DNA from: Candidatus Anaeroferrophillus wilburensis
Lineage (GTDB): Bacteria > Desulfobacterota > Anaeroferrophillalia > Anaeroferrophillales > Anaeroferrophillaceae
DNA: 64,000 nt
Assembly (NCBI GenBank): GCA_016934315.1
Contig: JAFGSY010000014.1
Coordinates: forward strand, 1 to 64,000
Direction of reading: 5' to 3'
The notes below the pieces were generated by a model. That model searched no databases. It worked only from the letters and a program-made list of their open reading frames with translations, and was not told the origin of the DNA. Positions 58,748 to 64,000 of this stretch are shown piece by piece. Numbering within the stretch: position 1 is the first letter of the stretch; every line of letters begins with the position of its first letter. The position numbers and the translations under genes are program-made.

Positions 58748-58802
58748 TTTACCAAAAGTTTACACCCTTTTACCCCCTTTTTACCTCCCGGCCAACTATA
58801 GT
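58748..58802 (+). promoter_or_regulatory. Activator-dependent promoter with four phased TTTAC repeats
   Basis: TTTACC or TTTACA begins at 58748, 58759, 58769 and 58780, a 10-11-base period equal to one helical turn, and a TATAGT -10 follows at 58797-58802. The last two repeats cover the -35 position, which has no good hexamer. This is the layout of an OmpR/PhoB-type activated promoter. Confidence 0.68.
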
Positions 58803-58894
58803 GCCGATAGAGGACCATCAAATACGCTCATGGCAACGTAAGGCAAAGCTGACAGTTGACAACCAAAACCACTAAGATAAAGGAGGTGACATGT

Positions 58895-59356
58895 ATGGTT
58901 GACAAGAAAGACAAGGCCGGTGACGAGCTGAGCCGCCGGGATTTTCTGGCAAACACGGCCATGACTCTCGGATTGGCAGCCAGCCTTGGTACCGGCGTAG
59001 TCTACAGCGTCAAGTACCTGGTGCCGGCAAAAAAGAAGGCCACCTTTATCGATGTACTGATCGGCAATCTGAAAGAGCTGCCGTCCGGAACAGCCAAAGA
59101 GTTCATTGACGGTCAGGGAAAAAAGGCACTGCTGATCAACAACGGCCAGGAAATCAAGGCATTCTCCAAAATCTGCACACACCTTGGCTGTGAGGTTGAC
59201 TGGCATGGGGAAAAAAAGCAATTCTACTGTCCCTGCCACGAAGGGTTTTTCGACGCCAACGGCAACGTGCTCGCCGGGCCACCCCCACGCCCCTTGGACG
59301 AATATAAAGTAACCGTTAAAGGCGAAAACATTTTTGTCGCCCTGAAAGAGGTGTAA
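58895..59356 (+). CDS. Rieske iron-sulfur protein
   Basis: A 153-residue membrane-anchored Rieske protein. A twin-arginine-like signal anchor (SRRDFLANTAM) lies at the N-terminus, and the 2Fe-2S ligands are in CTHLGC and CPCHEG (about residues 99-104 and 118-123) followed by a GPPPRPL proline loop. It is part of a bc/b6f-type quinol oxidising complex with the two cytochrome b pieces encoded next. Its stop overlaps the next start by one base (TAATG). AAAGGAGG lies eight bases before ATG. Confidence 0.92.
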   Translation: MVDKKDKAGDELSRRDFLANTAMTLGLAASLGTGVVYSVKYLVPAKKKATFIDVLIGNLKELPSGTAKEFIDGQGKKALLINNGQEIKAFSKICTHLGCEVDWHGEKKQFYCPCHEGFFDANGNVLAGPPPRPLDEYKVTVKGENIFVALKEV

Positions 59357-60072
59357 TGATGGAAGAAGTGAAAAAAGAAACCGGTTGGATAGACAAGTCC
59401 CTGCCGGTTGACTGGGGAAAGGTCAAGGAGGAAGCCATCGGTGAAATTCTGCCCCAGCACATGAAGCTGTGGTGGTATTGCCTCGGTGGCGTCCCGGCCC
59501 TGATGTTTCTCCTGCTGATGGTCACCGGCATCATGCTGGCCTTCCACTACGTTCCCCACCCGGACAAGGCCTATGAAAGCGTCGCCCACATAACCCATGA
59601 CATTCCCTATGGCTGGTGGATACGATCCCTGCATCGCTGGGGGGCCGAAATCATGGTGGTCACCGTTTCCCTCCATGCCATCCGGGTCTTCGCCACCGGC
59701 GCCTACCGGCACCCCCGGGAAGTCTGCTGGATCAGCGGCACCCTGCTCCTGTTGTTGACCTTTGGCCTCGGGTTCACCGGCTACTCTCTGGTCTACACCC
59801 AGCAGTCCTACTGGGCGATGACCATCGGCACCAGCATTGCCGCCAAAACTCCGGTTATCGGCCCTTTCATTGCCCGCTTCATGCTCGGTGGCGAAGCTAT
59901 CGGCCCCCACACCCTGAACCGTTTTTTTGTCCTCCATGCGGCAATTCTACCAGTGGTGCTGTTCCTGCTGATTATCGTGCATATTATTGTCATCCGTCTG
60001 CACGGGGTGGCGGAACATGTGGTTGGTATGCAGCGTGAAATCGTTCGGGGACTCTCCCGGGGCGATGAATAA
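59356..60072 (+). CDS. Cytochrome b6-like subunit with probable heme ci cysteine
   Basis: A 238-residue four-helix cytochrome b. The heme b histidines lie in RSLHRWGAEIMVVTVSLHAIRVF and VLHAAILPVVLFLLIIVHII. The segment WWYCLGG contains cysteine 42 at the position where cytochrome b6 binds heme ci covalently (YCLGG), so an extra heme is likely. It forms the quinol-oxidising complex with the Rieske protein and the subunit IV-like protein. It oxidises menaquinol at the membrane. Confidence 0.92.
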   Translation: MMEEVKKETGWIDKSLPVDWGKVKEEAIGEILPQHMKLWWYCLGGVPALMFLLLMVTGIMLAFHYVPHPDKAYESVAHITHDIPYGWWIRSLHRWGAEIMVVTVSLHAIRVFATGAYRHPREVCWISGTLLLLLTFGLGFTGYSLVYTQQSYWAMTIGTSIAAKTPVIGPFIARFMLGGEAIGPHTLNRFFVLHAAILPVVLFLLIIVHIIVIRLHGVAEHVVGMQREIVRGLSRGDE

Positions 60073-60097
60073 ATTGAAAAAGGAGGTCACCAAGCCC

Positions 60098-60493
60098 ATG
60101 AATGCACCCCAGACACCTACGAAACCGGAAGGATATAAATTTTTTCCCGATCATGTTTTAACCGAAATCAATATCGGCATCTTCATCCTTTTTCTCTGCA
60201 CGATCCTGGCCATTGTTCTGCCGGCGGAGATGACCGAAAAAGCCAATCCGCTGGTCACACCGGAACACATCAAACCGGAATGGTATTTCTTTCCCATGTA
60301 CAAGTGGATCAAGCTAACCCCGGAAGCAGTGGGAATCTTTTTCCCCATGGTGGTCGTCGGCATCTTCATCTTCTGGCCTTTTATCGACAGCTGGATTGCC
60401 AAAATCACCAACAGCAAAATTCTGCCGGTGATTATCGGCATTATCGGCATGGTTATGGTCACCTCCCTGATGATCATCGAAGCTATACCCTGA
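60098..60493 (+). CDS. Cytochrome b6f subunit IV-like protein
   Basis: A 131-residue, three-helix membrane protein equivalent to the C-terminal part of cytochrome b. PEHIKPEWYFFPMYKWIKLTPE contains the PEWY quinol-site motif. AAGGAGG is 11 bases before the ATG at 60098; an in-frame ATG at 60065 overlapping the previous gene is possible. The split cytochrome b is the b6f-like arrangement found in many anaerobes. Confidence 0.9.
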   Translation: MNAPQTPTKPEGYKFFPDHVLTEINIGIFILFLCTILAIVLPAEMTEKANPLVTPEHIKPEWYFFPMYKWIKLTPEAVGIFFPMVVVGIFIFWPFIDSWIAKITNSKILPVIIGIIGMVMVTSLMIIEAIP

Positions 60494-60545
60494 GACACAC
60501 GAACCGGCAATTGCCGTAACTACCTCTATAAAGGAGAATGAGACC

Positions 60546-62162
60546 ATGGATGTAAAAGCAAAAAAATGGCTGGTCTTTGTCATGTGCATCTTCTTTTTGG
60601 CCGCCCTTTTTCTGGTGGCCCGGCATGAATCAGATCGCTTCGCCAGCAAGATGGGACTGGAAAGCCATAAAGTTCATGTCAGCGATGCCAGCAAGCCCTG
60701 TTTGGAATGTCACAAGCGAAAAGGGGTTGCGCCCAAAATGATCGAACAGTGGGAAGGCAGCATGCACGCCGCCAAGGGCATCGACTGCACCCAGTGCCAT
60801 ACGGCGGAAAAAGACGATTTTGATGCCTTCACCTGTCCGGATTCCAATATCCTGGTGGCAGCATTCCCGACGCCCAAGGACTGCGCCAAGTGCCACAAAG
60901 AGGAAGTCCAGGAGTTCACCGAAAGCAAGCACGCCTTTCCCTTCTGGCTCTACGCCAACGCCGACCGGGCGGTTTTCGAGCCGATCATCGGCACCAAACA
61001 CGGCTGTGAAGAATGCCATCAGATTACCAATCTGTGGCCCGACGGCAGCGTCGGCGAATGCGACGCCTGCCATCCAAAACACAGCTTCAGCCTGGCGGTA
61101 GCCCGGCAGCCTGAAACCTGCGGCGAATGTCACATTGGTCCCGACCATCCCCATATTGAGCTGTATCTAGAATCAAAACATGGCAACATCTTCAAAGCCA
61201 ATCAAGCGAAAATCAACCTTGACTACCACAGCAGCGATGAAAAACCCATCCCCCATGAAGTTCCGGTCTGCACCACCTGCCACATGGATGCGGTTCCCGG
61301 CGTTAAAGCAAGCCACAACGTCAGCGCCCGCCTAGCCTGGGAATCCCAGGCCCCCTGGAGCTTCCGCACCGTCTGGTTCGAGGAGAAACTCGGCGACTGG
61401 CAGGCAAAACGCAAACGGATGGCAGCTGTCTGCCTCAACTGCCATGGCAGAAGCTTTGTCGACCTGTATATGCTCAACGCTGATTTAACCAATTTGCAAT
61501 ACAACGAGATTCGCCGGGCCTTTGTCTACTGGAACAAAAAATACACCGCCAGCGGCATTGTTGATCGCATCCAGCTAGGTGACAAATTCTATTCCAATCC
61601 GGTTATCAACGGCTGGGATGAAAAACCCGAGCATCTCATGTACGATTCCTGGCATCATGAGGGCCGCCGGTTCCGCCATGGCGCCGAAATGATGGGTGCT
61701 GACTATACCAACTGGCACGGTGTCTGGGAACTCCAGCACAACCTGATGGAGATGATCGAATACGGCGCCGAACACGGTGATGAAGAAGCTAAAAAAATTG
61801 CTGACAGCAACAGTCCCACCAAGTTCATGACCTATAAGATCTATGATATCCCCGGCAACGAATGGGGCATCGGTACCGAGAAAAACCGCCTGCCGGTACT
61901 CTATAAAATCATTCCGGATTACTGGGAAAAGGTCAAGGCCAACGTTGAAGCAGCGGTAAAACAGGGGCTGCTTTCCCAGGAGCAGTGGGATATCTGGCTG
62001 GAACGATACAACAATCGCGACCATTACCTGGGCACCCAATATCCTCCTCATCCGATCCACGAAGAATATCTGGAACGCTTCCAGTATGACATGAAAACAA
62101 TGAACGAGCAGGTTATCAAGCTTGATCTGCCTGCGGCAGCCCCGTTCAATGATGTCCAATAA
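60546..62162 (+). CDS. Octaheme cytochrome c of the hydroxylamine oxidoreductase (HAO) family
   Basis: A 538-residue protein with an N-terminal membrane anchor (about 8-26) and eight CxxCH motifs between residue 52 and about 300, then a long helical C-terminal part with YDSWHHEGRRFRHGAEMMGADYTNWHGVWELQHNLMEM. That layout, eight hemes plus the MMG.DY..WHG segment, is typical of octaheme HAO-like cytochromes. Family members oxidise hydroxylamine or, in reductive versions, reduce nitrite or hydroxylamine. Membership is well supported; direction and substrate are not. It lies 52 bases after the bc complex genes, and so probably exchanges electrons with the quinone pool. Confidence 0.85.
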   Translation: MDVKAKKWLVFVMCIFFLAALFLVARHESDRFASKMGLESHKVHVSDASKPCLECHKRKGVAPKMIEQWEGSMHAAKGIDCTQCHTAEKDDFDAFTCPDSNILVAAFPTPKDCAKCHKEEVQEFTESKHAFPFWLYANADRAVFEPIIGTKHGCEECHQITNLWPDGSVGECDACHPKHSFSLAVARQPETCGECHIGPDHPHIELYLESKHGNIFKANQAKINLDYHSSDEKPIPHEVPVCTTCHMDAVPGVKASHNVSARLAWESQAPWSFRTVWFEEKLGDWQAKRKRMAAVCLNCHGRSFVDLYMLNADLTNLQYNEIRRAFVYWNKKYTASGIVDRIQLGDKFYSNPVINGWDEKPEHLMYDSWHHEGRRFRHGAEMMGADYTNWHGVWELQHNLMEMIEYGAEHGDEEAKKIADSNSPTKFMTYKIYDIPGNEWGIGTEKNRLPVLYKIIPDYWEKVKANVEAAVKQGLLSQEQWDIWLERYNNRDHYLGTQYPPHPIHEEYLERFQYDMKTMNEQVIKLDLPAAAPFNDVQ

Positions 62163-62219
62163 CCGTTACCGGCCGGCGGCCCGTTGCCGCCGGCCGGGCA
62201 TCATCCCCTGGAGGTTCTC

Positions 62220-62507
62220 ATGAAAAAATTGCTTTTCATCATGGCACTCGGAACGGCCACGTTGTTTCTGCTGGCATACCCAAAAACCGGCGTTCTGGCT
62301 GCCGACAATCAACATCAGCAGCTCTTCGAGAGCAAATGCAGCAAATGTCATGCACTTGACCGGGTCAAAAATGCCCACCAGACCAAAGCGCAGCTGAGTG
62401 AAACTATCAAGCGGATGGCGAAAAAGCAAGGCGCTGATATTTCAGCAGAAGACCTTGAAGCGCTGGATGAGTATATCCTAACCCTGGACCTTGATACCGG
62501 TTCCTGA
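62220..62507 (+). CDS. Small monoheme cytochrome c
   Basis: A 95-residue exported cytochrome c with a signal peptide (ending LAAD, about residue 28), one CSKCH motif and a C-terminal helix ending in ALDEYILTL. Methionine in the IKRMAKKQG segment is the likely second heme ligand. GGAGGTTCTC precedes ATG. Probably the electron shuttle between the cytochrome b complex, the octaheme cytochrome and the molybdoenzyme. Confidence 0.87.
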   Translation: MKKLLFIMALGTATLFLLAYPKTGVLAADNQHQQLFESKCSKCHALDRVKNAHQTKAQLSETIKRMAKKQGADISAEDLEALDEYILTLDLDTGS

Positions 62508-62518
62508 TATAGCATGGC

Positions 62519-62552
62519 GGCGGGAAGAAGATGGCAGCTGCTTCTTCCCGCC
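62519..62552 (+). terminator. 12-bp perfect hairpin, possible terminator or processing site
   Basis: GGCGGGAAGAAG (62519-62530) pairs perfectly with CTTCTTCCCGCC (62541-62552). It is followed by CTTTGCACCTTTG rather than a clear T-run, so termination would be partial. Confidence 0.5.
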
Positions 62553-62588
62553 TTTGCACCTTTGATTGTCAAACAGGATCGTATACCA

Positions 62589-63134
62589 ATGATGAGAAAA
62601 CCGCTTAACCTGATCATACCCTTTACCCTGGTTGTTGTTTTAACCGTGGCACTCATGCTTCCCGGCATATCCCTGTCTGCAGATGAGCAAACTCTGGCCA
62701 CCATTGACAGCCAGATCATTACCGGCAGCACTTTTGAAGCATACCTCGAGCTTTTCAAAGGCAATCCCCGATACCAACCAGGCACCCGGGAAGCCAAGGA
62801 AAAACTGCTGCAGCACCTGATCAATCGCACCATCCTGTTGCAGTATGCCGAAGAGAACGGTTATGCGGACCTGGAGGAACTCAGCAAACACCAGCACCTG
62901 AGCAGGGAGGAAAAAGAAACCCTCATCCTCCGGCGGCTGCTCACCGACCTGGTTTCAAGCCAGGTTGCCATCTCTCAGACGGATATTGACCGGTACCTGC
63001 AAAACCACCCACAGCTCACCCGCACCCATGCTGAAGAAAATATAGCCGCTGAAAAACAGCAGGAGATTTTTCACCAACTCATGAACAAGCTGAAAAAGAA
63101 GCACACCATTACCATCTACCAGGAAAACCTGTAA
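62589..63134 (+). CDS. Exported SurA N-domain-like chaperone
   Basis: A protein of about 181 residues with a signal peptide (ending LSAD) and a helical SurA N-terminal-like region: LATIDSQIITGSTFEAYLELF, REAKEKLLQHLINRTILLQYAEENGY. There is no parvulin domain. The start is one of two adjacent ATG codons with a weak ribosome-binding site; a longer open frame upstream would run through the hairpin. Probably helps assemble the exported respiratory proteins encoded on either side. Confidence 0.72.
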   Translation: MMRKPLNLIIPFTLVVVLTVALMLPGISLSADEQTLATIDSQIITGSTFEAYLELFKGNPRYQPGTREAKEKLLQHLINRTILLQYAEENGYADLEELSKHQHLSREEKETLILRRLLTDLVSSQVAISQTDIDRYLQNHPQLTRTHAEENIAAEKQQEIFHQLMNKLKKKHTITIYQENL

Positions 63135-63305
63135 TACAAAATTTTTTGGCAATAATCCTTTATCGTAAAAAGTGCTTTCCGGACTGTCTTATAGCAGGCA
63201 CTTGACAATTATACATTATGCAATACGCAAAGAGTCGATGGAAACCCACTGTCGAGCGTACACCTCCTTCACCTCATGACCACTACAAAAAGGGAGGAAC
63301 CCACC

Positions 63306-64000
63306 ATGGCTAGGAAAACCATCACCAGAAGAACGTTTTTAGGCACCATGGCCGCCGGCGCTGCAGCCACCACCCTTCTCCCTTCCCTGGTTGCCTGCAA
63401 CAGCAGGCTGAAAAGAGGAGAATTCGTCGGCAGGCGACTCCACACCGCCGGCGAAGAAGCCTACCGTCAAGCCTTCGTTTTCGATAAAACAGTCAGAACA
63501 AGCTGCGCCGGCAACTGTACCCAAGCCTGTGGCTGGAACGCTTTTGTCAAGGGTGATAAGTATATCGTTGCCAGCGAACCGGCCGGCGATTACGACCGCT
63601 TCGACCCGGTTCTGGGCACCCAGTACAATCCCCGGGGTTGCATGCGGGGAGCCAGCTACCTGAAATATATCAACAGCCCGGTACGCCTGAAACACCCGCT
63701 GATCCGGGTCGGCAGACGGGGTGAAGGAAAATTCCGCCGGGCCACGTGGGACGAGGCCATGAACCTGATCACCACCAGGATGACCAACATCGTCCGCCGG
63801 GATGGCTCCGACGCCATCGCCTTTTTCTGCCCGATCCCCTCGTTCAACTATGTGTCAGCCGGAGCCGGTTACCGGCTCTGCAAACTGATGGGAGCTGCCG
63901 GACCATTAAGTTTCTATGACTGGTATTGTGATTTGCCCCCCGGTGAGCCCATGACCTGGGCTTTCCAGACCGACGAGTGTGAAGAAGCCGACTGGATCAA
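63306..64000 (+). CDS. Type II (NarG-like) molybdopterin oxidoreductase catalytic subunit, 5' part
   Basis: The open frame starting at ATG 63306 runs to the window end (about 231 residues). A twin-arginine signal (TRRTFLGTMAAG) is followed by an iron-sulfur ligand motif CAGNCTQACGW with a later NPRGCMRGASY, and then SPVRLKHPLIRVGRRGEGKF and DWYCDLPPGEPMTWAFQTDE. These segments match the type II DMSO-reductase group (nitrate, selenate, perchlorate reductases and relatives), which bind bis-MGD molybdenum. The first cluster ligand is cysteine. Export by Tat puts the active site in the periplasm. Substrate cannot be decided from the fragment; the adjacent octaheme HAO-like cytochrome is compatible with nitrogen-oxide metabolism. 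Confidence 0.85.
   Translation, partial: MARKTITRRTFLGTMAAGAAATTLLPSLVACNSRLKRGEFVGRRLHTAGEEAYRQAFVFDKTVRTSCAGNCTQACGWNAFVKGDKYIVASEPAGDYDRFDPVLGTQYNPRGCMRGASYLKYINSPVRLKHPLIRVGRRGEGKFRRATWDEAMNLITTRMTNIVRRDGSDAIAFFCPIPSFNYVSAGAGYRLCKLMGAAGPLSFYDWYCDLPPGEPMTWAFQTDECEEADWI

Noticed and set aside
1-64000. CRISPR arrays, tRNA and rRNA genes
   Set aside because: No regularly spaced identical repeats and no recognisable tRNA or rRNA core sequences were noticed on either strand; a dedicated search was not possible.

Overview
The window is a GC-moderate chromosome segment from a Gram-negative anaerobe. It carries an unusually dense set of c-type cytochromes, outer-membrane lipoproteins and a beta-barrel, sigma-54-type promoters, a B12 riboswitch, a selenoprotein and a bd-like oxidase pair. 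Together these suggest a metal- or mineral-respiring Desulfobacterota (Desulfuromonas/Geobacter-like) bacterium. This placement is inference from gene content; no rRNA or other taxonomic marker is present.

Layout. 1-2.5 kb: a heme c/CopD-like/cytochrome b5 fusion, a CarF/TMEM189-type lipid desaturase and a GNAT acetyltransferase. 2.7-5.5 kb (minus): a YibE/F membrane protein and alkaline phosphatase. 6-11.2 kb (minus): an ArsR regulator heading an operon with an RND exporter, a LolA-like periplasmic protein and an outer-membrane porin. 11.6-14.6 kb: a TRAP transporter with a terminator between the binding-protein gene and the membrane genes. 14.6-19.3 kb (minus): a cobalamin riboswitch with attenuator, BtuB receptor and BtuF-CbiZ fusion.

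19.6-37.8 kb is an extracellular electron-transfer island. It holds an NHL protein, two 12-heme cytochromes with an outer-membrane barrel (a porin-cytochrome conduit), three CsgG/TolB-N-like secretion-type proteins, a PpiC/SurA-like chaperone, 26-heme and 16-heme cytochromes, two more beta-propellers, and two OmcS-like hexaheme candidates for nanowire-forming cytochromes that share an odd CX5CH motif. 37.9-43.7 kb holds a sigma-54 activator response regulator and two histidine kinases. Sigma-54 (-24/-12) promoter candidates lie before the conduit operon, the secretion/26-heme operon, the second OmcS-like gene and the first kinase, suggesting one regulon.

44-51.2 kb is a little-described module: HEAT protein, degenerate Hsp70-like protein, small protein, Ycf46-type AAA+ ATPase, Ycf35 (DUF1257), DUF2997, then two paralogous small membrane proteins. 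It is the best candidate for an undescribed system.

51.3-58.5 kb (minus) is an oxygen/redox-stress region: a heme c sensor kinase, response regulator and Crp/Fnr regulator, then a two-gene CydA-like pair (one member with a c-type heme), a 35-residue membrane peptide missed by ordinary ORF length cut-offs, a selenocysteine peroxiredoxin read through UGA, and a flavodoxin. 58.9-64 kb (plus) starts behind a promoter with four helically phased TTTAC repeats. It encodes a Rieske protein, a split cytochrome b with a probable heme ci cysteine, an octaheme HAO-like cytochrome, a monoheme cytochrome, a SurA-like protein and the start of a NarG-type (type II) molybdoenzyme that runs off the window. No CRISPR array, rRNA or tRNA was recognised.
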